Source of the DNA: Arcuatula senhousia | Taxonomy: Eukaryota; Mollusca; Bivalvia; Mytilida; Mytilidae | Assembly (NCBI GenBank): GCA_963971305.1 | Contig: OZ020304.1 | Location: 2,914,001-2,978,000, forward strand | Length of the DNA: 64,000 bases | Direction: 5' to 3' | Shown: piece after piece, positions 12,185 through 31,616 of the stretch | Layout of the letters: each line of letters begins with the position of its first letter | How positions within the stretch are numbered: the first letter of the stretch is position 1 | Program-made: the position numbers and the translations under genes | The notes under the pieces: model-generated | Seen by the model: only the letters and a program-made list of their open reading frames with translations | Told to the model about the DNA's origin: nothing | The model's database searches: none

Positions 12185-12972
12185 TACCTACACATCATGA
12201 CAAACAATCCTACAAAATTTCATCCAAATAGGAGCTCACAAAGTGTTCCTATGACCTAAAATGAACAAAGTAGATAAAGTCCCATAACTCCTATAAAATT
12301 TGTCAAATCGAAATGGTGGTGCGATATGATCAAACTACATATCATGACAAACAATCCTACAAAATATCATCAAAATCTGTTCAGCGGTCTCAGAGGAGTT
12401 GAGCTCACAAATTGTTTCTATGACATAAAATGAACAAATTTGATAAAGTCCCATAACTCCTATAAAATTTGTCAAATCAAAATGGTTGTGCGATATGATC
12501 AACTACAGATCATGGCAAACAATCCTACATCATTTCATCTAAATCCATCCAGGGGTCTAAGAGGAGTTGAGCTCACAAAGTGTTCCTATGACCTAAAATG
12601 AACGAAGTCAATAAAGTTCCATAACTCCTATAAAATTTGTCGAATCAAAATGGTGGTGCGATATGATCAAACTGCATATCATGACAAACAATCCTACAAA
12701 ATATCATCAAAATCTGTTGAGCGGTCTCAGAGGAGTTTCGCTCACAAAGTGTTTCTATGACATAAAATGAACAAATTTGATAAAGTCCCATTACTCTTAC
12801 AAAATTTGTCGAATCAAATTGGCTGATATGATAAACTAAATATCATGAAAAATAATCCTATAAAGTTTCATTTAAACCTGTTGAGCAGTCTCACAGAAGT
12901 TGTGCTCTCAAAAGTGTGACGGACGGACGAAGACCGTTACTAGGTCTCCCTCTCCTGTTTGGGCGGGGGACA
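12185..12972 (-). repeat. Family F8 tandem-module repeat
   Basis: About four diverged modules of roughly 175 bp, each with ATCATGACAAACAATCCTAC, CAGAGGAGTTGAGCTC and CCCATAACTCC. The right end is GACGGACGGACGAAG and a weak hairpin GTCTCCC...GGGGGAC. Read on the minus strand this matches the head of the hairpin-headed families. I could not find the opposite terminus. Confidence 0.6.
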
Positions 12973-15697
12973 AAAACAGCCAACAGCCTTCAACAAGGCC
13001 AATACTGCCAATAGGAACTGTTTGTCTTTATTCAATTGGCCCAAAATTAAAATAAGATGCATACAAACTAGTTTTTGGGCAGAAAAGGTAGTTTTCTAAT
13101 AAATGAACATAGACATAAAATTGAATGCAAGTCATTTAAGCAGAAAATGCTGGTTGCAGTGACCTACTTTTATCTGGATGCAAACCTATAACCCATGGTG
13201 CCACAAAGATCATACCATGTAGGGTAGTGGAGAACTTGAATGTAAAAGCATTAATGGGTAGAGCTATGTTAGACTGAGAGATAACAAGCCACTCATATTT
13301 GTTCCGAAAAATCACTTACTTAAATATCAGGACACTTACACACCTCAGGAAGAAGCTTATTGATATGGGGGTCAAAGGTCAAGGACATGTTCTGTAAATT
13401 TAGAGAATCATAACTTTTGAATGTCTTGATAGATTTCATTAAACTAACTTAACACATTAAAACTATGGAGGTAAGAATGAAGCCTTTTGGTTTTGGGGTC
13501 TACAGGTGAAAGGTCAAGGTCATAAGTTTTTTTTTTTTACAGAAAGGGACTATGGTCTTTAATTATCTTTTGTTCAATCCCAAAAATGTCTTACATGTAT
13601 TTTATTTATATAGACTCGTCAGAGATGCATTAGCCAAAAGGTAATAGACTTCAAGCATATGAACATAAGGAAATAATTAATTTGACAATATTGTATGTAT
13701 AAATTTATTCATTTGATCAAATAACAAGAAAAAAGATGAATCAATTTACATGTTTGTGAACATTTTCACCAAATGATCATATTACACCATATTATGCAGA
13801 TGACAATCATTATTATAATGAATCATTTAAAATATTGTTTTCCATGAAAGTAATGAAATTGAGCCATCTTTGGATTATATTGCACATAAGTGAGTCAAAT
13901 AAATAACAAATCAACAATTTGTAAAACAGGATTTCCATTAGAAGATAGTTAAACTATTATAAAGAGTTACAGGTGCAAAAATTCAAAGCTTCTTTATAAA
14001 GTTTTCAAAACACCACCAAGAAAGAAAACTTATTTCTAAATGATAAGGTATATAAAAATATATTATTAATGTAAATACATTAAAAATTTCAATAATTTAC
14101 AACACTCTAAACAGATAACAATGATTAACAGGAACATGTGGAAGACAAGACAGCACTCATAAAAGTCATGTTAACTAAGGGTTCCCTTTATGTACAAAAC
14201 TGAACACAAATTAGTTGTACCTACGAGATGTTTTTGTGTAAAACTTCAAAAACAGGTTTCTAGATTCAGTCTTTTCACACTTTGTAAATCGAAATAAGTT
14301 GTCAAAAGATTGAACCACACTTTTTATTCAATCATCTGGACTGAATATAAATACCAGTTCTAATATCATTATAAACATCAAATGTTATCCTCATTTCTAG
14401 TCTCCAATGAGTCAACCCTTCCAGACCCCCCACCCCACCCCCCCAAACCAGAAAAAATTCCCCTCACATCATAACCATAATGTTAAAATGGACCATGACA
14501 TGTTACATGTATAATGATAAAGTTTGTTTTTGCAGGCAAAAACGATGTCCTCCTTTCCCCCAAATGTTCAAATGCCCATTACTCAAAATAAAATTATGAA
14601 GATCAGCGAAATGTCCTTGTAACTACGTATGGTGAACCTGCTACATACCAAGTTTCATGAAATTCAGAGAAGTTGAGCGAAATAACTTTTGACATTTAAG
14701 ATAAAAACAAAACATCTCCCAAACATAGAAGGAAAGGGGAATCACAAAATAATGAAGTTTAATGACCTCAACATAGAAAAATATACTTATAAATATTCAA
14801 TAATATCACAGTCTAACATTTAATGACACAAATACTGCAAATTTACACTTTGGAAAAAGGCAATTCAAAAGAAGACACATAAACAATTTTTACTTTGCAC
14901 TGTTAGAGTTCTATAAATGGAAAATATACAAGTTTTATATTTAATGGCACTGGAGAAAAAAAAATAATTGTGTGACACAAAAATTCTTGGTTTTCTTTTA
15001 TAACATGTTTAACTTATCAATTTTATAATTTTATAACAAACTTCTTTGAAAATACAGGACAACAATACAATTAAAGACTTAAGCAGAATAAAAATCTCAT
15101 TTTATTTACACAAAATATCAAACAATGATATGATATTGTGATAAATGAAGATGAATTATATATTAATGTGAAGAAATGAGATCACAAAAAGATTTTCTTT
15201 CCTTGAATGCCTAAAATGAAAATGCATTATTAGTACATCAAGGCACTAAAATTTTTACCATACATATCCCTTCATTGTATAAGTACAAATTTAACTCCTT
15301 TAAGTTGTATTACAAAATGTACCTCTATAAGCTGCAAGTACATGAACATAATAACAAGTTACATGTAAAAGTAAAACATGTAAACGTGAGTAAAAATTAC
15401 CCCAAAAATAAACATTTTTAGCGCTATTGATCTTAAATAGTATTCAAAGGAAACTTGGATTAAAGGACTAGCATGTATAACTTCCTGTGCATAAAGCCAT
15501 GTTAAATATCCTGTGCCTATAAATATCCACTACATGCAAATAATAAACCACCAAGAAAAATATCACAGTATCATAAATGAATATTTTACATAATTTAAAA
15601 GTACAAGCATGAATATAATTGGTCATGATTTTACAACAAGAGAAACAGTTCAGATCATCATAATTTTCCTACATCGCTACAAATGTGAACATTGGTT
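12973..15697. other. Intergenic/3' UTR stretch between the convergent genes
   Basis: AT-rich DNA with no convincing ORF on either strand. 13300-13545 contains GGTCAAAGGTCAAGG-type repeat text and 14420-14450 a C-rich run. The proximal part (below 15698) should include the LC3 3' UTR; several TTTATT (reverse AATAAA) occur, but I cannot choose one. Confidence 0.5.
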
Positions 15698-22557
<6,860 letters not shown>

Positions 22558-22720
22558 GATAATTTGTCAACAGAATCTTGCGACTATGACACACTTTGTT
22601 GTTTGTCAAAACTTTTTATCAATCTGACGTAAAGCACAAAGTACAGAGTACGTCACGATATGTTCCGAATGGACGCGGGAAAATTAAAATTTCACAACTT
22701 GTAATGTATAGCAAGGACAG
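22558..22720 (-). promoter_or_regulatory. Probable LC3 promoter region
   Basis: The 150 bp upstream of the LC3 ATG are less AT-rich than the surroundings and contain ACGTCA (in TACGTCACGA, about 22650) and TGACGT (about 22625), CRE-like half-sites. No TATA box in a convincing position. The assignment rests on position. Confidence 0.35.
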
Positions 22721-22789
22721 TCTAATATCTAGTGGTATTCAATTATCTCCCCTGCAGAAAACAGCTAATGTGTTTTTAAATTTTTAACG

Positions 22790-23940
22790 ATGACAACAAC
22801 GATGGCGACGGCATATAAACAATCTTCAATTTTCATTTATTACGCATGGATTTGACTACTATCATATACGTTGGACATGTTATGTTATTAACGAATCTTT
22901 TCTGTTGCGTAAACAGTTGTTTATAAGGTCAACAAAAGTGCATATTTTAACAAATCGAGTGAAACTTATTGGCCGTTGGAAAAAATTAAAATGTCAATTC
23001 AACCTTTAAAAAATCACACAAGGCGTAATACCTGCAGTACATTTTCGAAACTTGTTGGAATGTTAGGTAATTACCTTTTCTTTCGACAGATATTTGTTTG
23101 AAAATTATATTTTACTGTTATCATATAACGATCCATTTGAATTCAATGTGTAACTATGAAAAACTTTCAAGGGACACAACCAAGTTCTATCTTTAATAAA
23201 TTATAAACATGATAGATGGGAGGCATTCCTATTTTTAAAACGGATGACTGAATATTGAATTGGACATTTACTCCAATACAATGCAAATTCACATACTGTT
23301 GATCCCAATGTACGGATACCGGTCAAAAAGGTAAACTTGTTCTATGACATAATCGAATTCAACAGGTAAATCGTGTACTTTTAAAAAGAAGGTTGTCAAG
23401 ACGGACTAGAAAAATAGGTCTTTTTCTTAATTTTATTTTGGCTTTACCTCTTGCAGTACATGTCTGAAAATTTGCAGATGGGAAGATATACATTTAAACA
23501 AATAGTGTGATTTTTTTCAATTTTTTATATAAAAGTTAACGTTGTGCGATCCATTTCAGTTTGCACCGTATGCATTTCATAAATATCCACATAATAACAT
23601 GCATTAAAATGCAATCTGTTACTTTTAAAAACTCTTTTTAATTCAAAAAAGTTTATTTTATCAGCATAACTTAAAATTTGAAGAAATTTTGTACGAAAAA
23701 GAACTTTTGATTCACTTGAAAACCAGGATAAACATTCGAATTGACTTTCCTATCTTTTCCGATGAAGAGCTCACATTCTATTGTTTAAATACCACCGGTT
23801 TTCGGACTGAGGAATTCATATAATTCCTTGTATATAGTGACTTGGTTTTTCTGAATTGCCGCTTGATTGTGGGCTGTGTCGCGTACACTTATTCCACATC
23901 TCATTATTTTCTATTCTCATAAATTTTATTTCAAAATCTA
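22790..23940. other. Intergenic DNA without recognisable features
   Basis: AT-rich; no ORF over about 60 codons, no inverted repeat, and no match by eye to other parts of the window, except GTGTCGCGTACACTTATTCC near 23880, which recurs near 35100. Confidence 0.5.
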
Positions 23941-23954
23941 TAAGTCATTAAGCG

Positions 23955-24668
23955 GTGGGCTTTTTTCAATAAAAGTGAAAATTCTTGTCCTGTAAAGATC
24001 CTGTGAATATCTGACTTAATATGGGAGTCATTTCTACCTTGTTGAATATGTTGTAAACCAAAATACAAAATACAACAGCACGAAAAACATTTTTGGAAGG
24101 TTTTCTATCAAAATTATGTATTTGAAGGGTATAAAAGTTGGCCTATTTTCACCTGAGTTCACTCTTGTTTCGACTGGAGTTCGCGTTGTTGATTGATATT
24201 CAGTTATTTTGTGTTTCCATGTTTTACATGTTGTCTGTTTTTGTCCCGTTCCTGTTGGTGTTTACTGGTTTTGTCTCTGCCCTTTCGGACTTTTGATATT
24301 CGGATATCCCATTGGTACCTCTGCTTCTTACATGTCCCCATAATAAAAACAGATAAAGTACACTTAAAATGTGACTCATTTTGGATCCAAGTGTAAATGA
24401 CACATCATTTCTGGTCATAACAAGATACTTGAGATACATTATAGCAACATTTTTTATCTCTTTGTCTTCATTTTGTTAGTTATGTAAAAAAATTCCTTTT
24501 TTAAGTGTCCCCAAACTTTCTTCCACTACGAAACGATTGTACTTTTGCCACCAATACTGGAAATAAGAAAACTAAGTTAGTTTTAATTAATCCCTGACCA
24601 ATATAGGGCCAATATAAACTGGCCTGTAATATGCAACCCGTGTCTCTAAAAATGTGTCAATCTACTTA
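23955..24668. repeat. Dispersed repeat, copy 1 (interrupted)
   Basis: From TCAATAAAAGTGAAAATTC to CTACTTATTATA it matches 49171-49615 closely and in the same orientation. It is interrupted at about 24146-24331 by a segment of roughly 185 bp absent from the other copy. The right end abuts the (TAA)n tail of the LINE at 24669. Confidence 0.7.
24146..24331 (+). mobile_element. Short interspersed element (unclassified)
   Basis: Insertion bounded by comparison with the uninterrupted copy at 49171-49615. It starts CACCTGAGTTCACTCTTG and ends CCCATTGGTACCTCTGC. Related segments lie near 40145-40314, 28980-29145 and 57375-57430. I see no tRNA-like A/B boxes, so SINE is a guess. Confidence 0.5.
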
Positions 24669-27102
24669 TTATATAATAATAATAATAATAATACAAGAGA
24701 TTTATAGCGCCCTATCTATATACAATACCCTAAGACGCTTTACAGTGACAATAAAACAAAATGAAATACATGTACACAAAACAAAATAAAAGTAAAAAAT
24801 ATGTAAAAAGATGAATAAAATAGTAAAAATGAATTAAGATACCTAAAACTTAACGAAATTTGACTATGATAAAAATATAAAAAAAATGAAATATAAAGTT
24901 AACGTGAAAAGGAAAATGATCAAAACTGCTAACTAAAATGGAAGAAGATAATAAAACATAAAAATACTAGTAGACCCAAATATGTCAAGAAGCAATTTAC
25001 CCTGGACTGATGTAAAACAATTATCTTTATCAGATAAAAATGTAAAGAGATATGATATATGATAGAAGATATATAAGATATGTTGACCAAAATAAAATAT
25101 AAAAATAATATACAGAACCATACGAAACGTTCCAATATAAAAAGATAAAACTAATCACAGCAAGTATCTACTAATAAAGTTGATGTTTATGTTAAACATT
25201 GAAAGCCTTTTTGAATAAAAATGTTTTGAGACATGTCTTGAATTCAGTGAAGGAGTTTTTGGTTCGTAAACTCAGAGGTAGACTATTCCACAAGAAAGAC
25301 GCTGATTTGTCCAAGCGACGGTCACCATAAGTCTTCGTTCTAGTAATGGGAACTGTCAAAAGCGAGGCCGACTCAGAACGGAGGGAACGCACTGGAGTGT
25401 ACGGATTAATCAGTTCAGCTATATAACTAGGTGCTTGTCCATGAAGAGCCTTGAACACATACATAATGAGTTTGTATTGACACCTGAATTCTACAGGAAG
25501 CCAGTGTAGACGTTTCAAAACAGGAGTGATGTGATCAGTCTTTCTGGTTTTGGTAACAAGCCTGGCTGCTGTGTGCTGCACTCGTTGAAGTTTGTCCATA
25601 CACTTTTTACTGATTCCATGAAGGAGGGCATTCCCGTAATCAAGACGGGATGTCACTAACGAATTTACCAAAAGTTTACAGACGTCTTCCGTGATGAACT
25701 GTCTAATGAATCCTATGTTTCGAATGTGAAAGTAGCAAGCCTTTGTGACTGCATTGCATTGTTTTTCCATGTTCAATGTTCTATCAAAATATACTCCTAG
25801 GTTTTTAACGTATTGAGCATTGCATATAACATTGCCTCCAAATGCTAAACTAAACTCTGAAAATTCATGGGCTTTATGTCTTGGAGTAAAAATCATTAAT
25901 TCAGTTTTTTCTTCATTCAGTTTTAGTAAATTGGAACTCATCCATTCCCGGATATCTGATAAACAAGATGATAACTTTGCGGAAATGTCGGTGATGTTAT
26001 TACGAGGTTCAATTACAATGTATATTTGTGAATCATCGGCGTAGCAATGGTAATCTATTTGATGACTTTCGCAAATGTCACCGATGGGTTTGGAGAAAAT
26101 ACAATAAAGTCTCGGACCAAGTACCGAACCCTGCGGCACTCCGATTGTAAGCGCTTGGCGGTCTGACAAAGTTGAACCTATTGAAACTTGTTGTGATCTA
26201 TCGCTCAAGTATGACTGGATCCACGATAGCGCCGATCCAGAAATTCCAAAAGTATGTTCCAGTCGAGAGAATAAGATTTCATGATTGATTACGTCGAATG
26301 CTGCTGAGAGGTCCAACATTACGAGAATGGAACAGCTATTTCGATCTAGAGCCGTTACGATGTCATTGTGAACTCTAAGTAACGCAGTTTCGGTGGAATG
26401 ATTTGCACGATAAGCTGATTGTCTGTTATCATGAAGCTTGTTACTTTCCAGATGAGAGTCAATTCGGGCAGCAACAACTTTCTCGACTATTTTCGAAACA
26501 TATGGCAGATTTGAGACCGGCCGGTAGTTTTTTAGGTTTTCTCTATCAAGACCCGGTTTCTTTAAGAGAGGTCTAACGATCGCTTGTTTGAAGTCTATTG
26601 GAACAGTCATTTCACTCAATGATTTGTTAACTATATCGACAATGGCCGGAAGAAAGGCAGGTAAACACTGTTTGAGAATGTGTGTCGGCAGCGGGTCGAG
26701 CTCGCACGACTTGGAGGTCGACTTAGCTAAAATTTTCATGATCTCGTCTGCTGATGTGGGTGCAAAGTTTATTAACGGATCTCCACTAAACTTCACATCG
26801 GATTTCAAAATGGTACTCATTTCGATGTGACCACCATTAGATTGCTGTAGATTCTCACTGATTGTTTTTATTTTGCCTAAAAAGAACTCACTAAATCGAT
26901 TCGATAGTTCAGACTTGCTTTCAGTCGATGGTAGAATTACGTCTGTGGTTTTTCCCAATAATCGATTTGTAAGATTATAAAGTTTCTTGCTGTTGTTGCC
27001 ACATTCTATAATGCTCGACGAAAAATAGTCTTGTTTGCTCGAGAAGAGGAGTCTACTGTTAATACGACATTTTTCTTTGAATATTTGATGATGTATATAC
27101 AC
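24669..27102 (-). mobile_element. 5'-truncated CR1/Jockey-type LINE
   Basis: The 3' end is at left: a (TAA)n tail at 24669-24692 preceded on the minus strand by a UTR with AGGGCGCTATAAATC. The coding frame at 25192-27102 is open. The 5' boundary coincides with the inverted terminus of the element starting near 27097, so endonuclease and upstream coding sequence are absent here. Confidence 0.85.
25192..27102 (-). CDS. LINE reverse transcriptase, open frame, 5' truncated
   Basis: 636 codons with no stop. RT blocks in order: NYRPVSNLP (192-200), LDLSAAFD (263-270), GVPQGSVLGP (321-330), YADD (354-357), then the thumb region with LNEEKTE and a C-terminal part with SRLDYGNALL, RLHWLPV and FLWNSLP, all typical of CR1/Jockey-supergroup LINEs. 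The first codon is a GTG at the junction with a neighbouring element, so it is not a natural start; the apurinic endonuclease domain that should precede it is missing. Intact reading through the RT indicates a young copy. It is transposon-encoded, not a host gene. Confidence 0.9.
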   Translation of the reverse strand: MYIHHQIFKEKCRINSRLLFSSKQDYFSSSIIECGNNSKKLYNLTNRLLGKTTDVILPSTESKSELSNRFSEFFLGKIKTISENLQQSNGGHIEMSTILKSDVKFSGDPLINFAPTSADEIMKILAKSTSKSCELDPLPTHILKQCLPAFLPAIVDIVNKSLSEMTVPIDFKQAIVRPLLKKPGLDRENLKNYRPVSNLPYVSKIVEKVVAARIDSHLESNKLHDNRQSAYRANHSTETALLRVHNDIVTALDRNSCSILVMLDLSAAFDVINHEILFSRLEHTFGISGSALSWIQSYLSDRSQQVSIGSTLSDRQALTIGVPQGSVLGPRLYCIFSKPIGDICESHQIDYHCYADDSQIYIVIEPRNNITDISAKLSSCLSDIREWMSSNLLKLNEEKTELMIFTPRHKAHEFSEFSLAFGGNVICNAQYVKNLGVYFDRTLNMEKQCNAVTKACYFHIRNIGFIRQFITEDVCKLLVNSLVTSRLDYGNALLHGISKKCMDKLQRVQHTAARLVTKTRKTDHITPVLKRLHWLPVEFRCQYKLIMYVFKALHGQAPSYIAELINPYTPVRSLRSESASLLTVPITRTKTYGDRRLDKSASFLWNSLPLSLRTKNSFTEFKTCLKTFLFKKAFNV

Positions 27103-28299
27103 GCCAGACAGTCGGTTAATCGAGGAAAAAGTCTGTTGATTTACCTGTATATGCAGTTAAATGGGAAATGAGTCTGTTGATGGAGTCGGTAATAGATCTG
27201 TTGAGAGTAGAATTGAAATTTAATTCACAAATTCTCTGGAAAACGTCTATTTTTTACATGAAATAAGTATCAAAACAAAAAACTAAAAGTGAAGGACAAA
27301 ATGATATTCATTTCAGCATAATTTCCAATTATTCCACAGACAGAAAGCCATCACAGTTTGTAACAAAACGAATAGGCGCAGAGACAGTAGCAGCAGTATT
27401 AAGGACTAAAAAAACATGTTTTCACCAAAAATCGATTAGTCTCTTAGAAAAAAATCACAGATTTGGAATCAAAATGTGCGGTTAGTTATTAGCTAAATTA
27501 TTGGTTATTAAAATTTTAACATATAAATATTTTAGATATGGCTAATCGTCCTTTTATTAAAAATTTGACGGTTAAAGTCTGTTGATGAGTTGGTTAATGT
27601 CTTTTTTGTCAGTTGATGCGTCAATTAACCAGTATAAAACGGTAATATAATGGTATACTGAGCGTTAAGAAGGTGATGAAATGACGATACTACTTCTAAT
27701 GTCTTTATAAGGCAAAGAAGTCAAATCATATTTTCAATTGGGTGTTAAAAAGGAAGAAATGAGTAGAATCATCTGAAAATGACAGGAAAGTCTGCGAATT
27801 GTTTCATTCTCGATTTCACTTTGTGTCCGTATGTCAGTTTGTCACAAAGTTCATGGAAGCAACTGATCTGTAACTTTTGAGCATAATTTAGAAATAATTT
27901 GTGAGTAGTATACATTTATCCTGTTGACGTGCATACAATAATTTTTTATCCCGTTTTGTGGAGGTAATTTGTACTGAGCAACTTGCTAACGAAACATCTA
28001 ATCATCATGTCTTCGTCATATCGTTGTTGTATCTTCTTTGAAACTGTCCACCATTTTGTTAGTTAAGGGGAATGTACCTTTTAAATAGTGATATTTTTGC
28101 CAATGAACCCGCTATTATTTTAGATAAAGTTGAATTGGTCATAACGAGCTAATTTACAACATTTTACCTATCTTGCTTTTCCACGGGTTTTTACTCTTAA
28201 ATAAAGTGTAATGCTAACCTATTAATAAATCAGAAAAAACTTTTCCTGCAAAATTTATAATTCCTATTATCTTTAAAACGATTTGGGGAAGCTAATTTT

Positions 28300-28965
28300 T
28301 TTGTTTCGCCTGCGACTTTTGTCGCTAAAGGCAAGATAACTTCTTTCTGTCGTCGGCGGCGGTGTAAATTTATTGTAAGGCTTTTTCGGAAAATTAATTA
28401 CTAGACAAGTATTATAGCTTGGTATCTGATATTTGGTAAAGTATACAGACAGTTGGGGTTGTGGTCTATGCAACTAACTCCATGCCGTTTGCCATTTTCA
28501 TGGTTCAAAGACTCTTGTCAACTTCGAGGTTTTTTGGGCCAAAATACCTCTTTGCCAGGCTTTTGAGAAACTTAATTAAGTGAAAAGTATAGTAGCTAGG
28601 CATTTATTATTTATAGACAGTTAGGGATATTGTCTACGCAACTAATTCCATTTAACACTGACCCCATTTTCGTAGTACAGCGGATCTGCAGACTTTTTGG
28701 AACCATAAAACTCTTTGTAAGACGTTTGGAAAATGTATCAAGTGAGAAGTTTAATAGCTATGCATCTGCAATCTGCTATATTGACACTCCCGGGTTATGG
28801 TGTATGCAACTGAAACCATGTCTTATGTTTTTGGTTGCGCACTTAGATAATTTATGGGACCAAAAATGATTGAAAATGAAATAAGTGAAAAACATCTAGG
28901 TATATGTTACATGTATCTGTATTCACATACTTGTGGTTATGGTGTACGCAACTGACACCATGTCA
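28300..28965 (+). repeat. Diverged tandem repeat with hairpin-like start
   Basis: Starts with GCCTGCGACTTTTGTCGCTAAAGGC, a hairpin. Then four diverged modules marked by GTNTATGCAACTAACTCCAT-type lines near 28465, 28635, 28803 and 28945 (intervals about 142-170 bp). No matching tail terminus was found. Confidence 0.5.
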
Positions 28966-29375
28966 TGTGACCATGACAGTGACCATACGACTCTGACACC
29001 ATGTCAAAAGACCATGACACCATTGCCAGTTGATGTTTGTGTGTTTCTTGTTTGTTCGTGTGTGTTTTGTTTTGTGTTGACCGGTTTTGCATTCGCTCTT
29101 TTGGACGTTTGGCTTCAGAATACGCCATTGGTGCCTCTTTGCTTTTATATATATATATAATATAATAGCTAGTTATCCAATATTTGGAGGCAGACCATTT
29201 TCTTTTGTTGTAGTTTTTGTTTTTTCTCTTCATTCTGCAATGAATGAAATTTATCGATCACTTTTTTGTTGACGAACGCATCAAAGCTTTGAAATTGTTT
29301 GTTTAAATTTTAAATTCAGACATATGTTGATATTAGGCCTAATTGGTGTTCTACTTTGGAAGCCTTTTGGATTTA

Positions 29376-30266
29376 TTAGTCCCCTACCGGCGAAAGCCGA
29401 AGGGGACTATAGGTTTGCGCTCTGTCCGTCCGTCTGTCTGTCCGTCTGTCCGTCTGTCCGTCTGTCACGCCTCAGTTTTCCGCACTTTTTTTCTAAACGC
29501 TTTTAGATAATGAACTGATTTTTGGTATGTGAGTTTACCTTGATGAGTTACAGATCAAGTTTGAGTTTCGTGCCGGTCCACAAATTTTTATGGGAGTTAT
29601 GGCCCTTTGAACTTTGAAAATTCACTAAAATTTCAGTTTTCCGCACTTTTTATCTAAACGCTTTTAGATAATTAACTGATTTTTGGTATGTGACTTTACC
29701 TTGATGAGTTACAGAACAAGTTTGAGTTTCGTGCCGGTCCACAATATTTTTTGGGAGTTATGGCCCTTTGAACTTTGAAAATTCACTAAAATTTCAGTTT
29801 TCCTCACTTTTTTTCTAAACGCTTATAATAATAATAATAATAAATCTTTATTTCCAATCATAGGGCCCTATATAGAGCATGACAATCACAATGTATATCA
29901 ATGATTACAATGAAACAAAACATAAAAAATACACAAGTATTGTAACAAAAGACAATTAATGTTAAATTACACATACATCTCTATTTGTTATAGATAATGA
30001 ACTGATTTTTGGTATGTGAGTTTACCTTGATGAGTTACAGATCGAGTTTGAGTTTCGTGTCGGTCCACAAATTTTTATGGGAGTTATGGCCCTTTGAACT
30101 TTGAAAATTCACTAAAATTTCAGTAAGTTAGAAAATCCATTGCAATTTTCTTTTCTACACTTTTTTATTGTTCCTTTTAGATAATAAACTGATCAAGTTT
30201 AGGTATTCATTTGCTTGACAAATTGTTACCAGTGACTGAAATATGAGGCCGGTAGGGGACTATGTA
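29376..30266 (+). mobile_element. Family F3 hairpin-headed repeat
   Basis: Head hairpin TTAGTCCCCTACCGGC-GAAA-GCCGAAGGGGACTA, a GTCCGTCTGTCTGTCC run (29426-29465), then three modules of about 180 bp with GGGAGTTATGGCCCTTTGAA. Tail GGCCGGTAGGGGACTATG (30248-30265) inverts 14 bp of the head. Interrupted by the LINE fragment at 29826-29990. Confidence 0.8.
29826..29990 (-). mobile_element. LINE 3'-end fragment inserted in F3
   Basis: Left (ATA/TAA)n and AATCTTTATTTCCAATCATA, the reverse complement of a LINE tail. The uninterrupted sibling module (AAACGCTTTTAGATAATG, near 29500) shows the insertion point. Confidence 0.6.
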
Positions 30267-31616
30267 TTGTTTTGCAATACTCTCAGAATGCTTGTTATTC
30301 TATGCTCTTCATATTTGTATAGTGTTTGACTTTTGTAATAGTTTTTGTAGAGTGCCTGTGATGAGTCTTGAACGCGCGTCAGGCGTAGCAAAATTTAATG
30401 CTAAGTACTTTGTTGTAATTTTTGTTTTAAACACTGTGGTGTGGTGTGACTAAGTGTGTCTTAATTATGTTCCAACAAATTTAGCTTGAAATCTTGCAAT
30501 TTGAAAGCTGTGGGCGATGACGTAAAGATTACTTCATGCGCAAAAATTGAAGTTTTGTAATTAATGATTGTAATGGTTTTTTTTTGGAATTGGACCTTCC
30601 ATGATTCAAGTACTGTAAAATTCTAAAAAAATAATAATAAATGCATAACCAACAAACACACACAATAGCACGAACAAACCGGAAATACAAAACACACGAA
30701 AAACTGAACAGCAACTGACAACTTGAATTCAGGTCAAAACGAGAGCTGACCGGGAAGAGTAAGTTGTTTATCCCTGGTCTCAATGCTAGTTACAATTCAG
30801 CGTGTAAAATCCAGTATAGGAGTACGAAATGACCCTATGACAAACAATGCACTTATCTGAGAGAATGAAATCACACTATGAGCCGATCCTGTCTTTCATA
30901 AGACCTTCTAAAGAAAAGATAACAAACATAAAATTATTTTAAAAAATTACGACTTATCGAAATATATTAAAAATAAGTTGTATTTATATATTCTTTTGAT
31001 GAATATTCTCCTTTATAATGTTTTTGACCACACCATATATAGCGAATGCTGACTAATTGATTAATATATTTACTCTCAACAGACCGATCAACAGATTGAG
31101 TTTTCATTAACCGACTCATCAACAGACTGTGTTTTAACTAAAACATGATTTCTAGCAAGAAAAACTTAAAATTGAGCACAATGGTTTTGCATATAAATAA
31201 AATAGAACACATCCGATGTAATGCATCTGCTGGTGCAACAAGAAAAACGTTATTTTGATGTTTATTAGGATTTTGCATGGATTTGTTTACATTTTTGAAT
31301 GCTAAAATGTTAATGAAATATATACTGAGTAAAACGCCTTTTCATTTTATAGCTTATTAAATTGGTGTTAATACAAACTTTTAACATTTTTAATTAAAGT
31401 ATTCTTTTTCATTTTGTTAGACATAAATGGTTTTGCTAATTGATTTACCATATTAGTGAAAATATGTGTTATTTTCTAACCTTACGATGTTTTTCTCGAT
31501 ACTTCCATATCAACAGACTCGAATCGACTCCATCAACAGACTCATTTCCCATTTAACTGCATATACAGGTAAATCAACAGACTTTTTCCTCGATTAACCG
31601 ACTGTCTGGCGTGATT

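Larger units (their letters stand above)
27097..31616. mobile_element. 4.5-kb element with long inverted ends and ATCAACAGACT arrays
   Basis: The left end CACGCCAGACAGTCGGTTAA is exactly inverted at 31597-31616. The inversion continues inward for about 100 bp (27097-27195 against 31515-31616). Both ends carry repeated AGTCTGTTGAT (left) or ATCAACAGACT (right) and ATTAACCGACT motifs, at least four per side, out to 27620 and 31077. No transposase-like ORF inside, so it is non-autonomous. It contains the diverged repeats at 28451-28965 and element F3 at 29376-30266. I could not read a clear target duplication. Confidence 0.7.

Noticed and set aside
12185..12972. CRISPR-like array or satellite
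   Set aside because: Modules are long, diverged and lack conserved short repeats with unique spacers; it is a eukaryotic dispersed repeat.
28933..29160. Hydrophobic 75-residue ORF
   Set aside because: It overlaps the short interspersed repeat related to 24146-24331 and has no start context or homologue I recognise.
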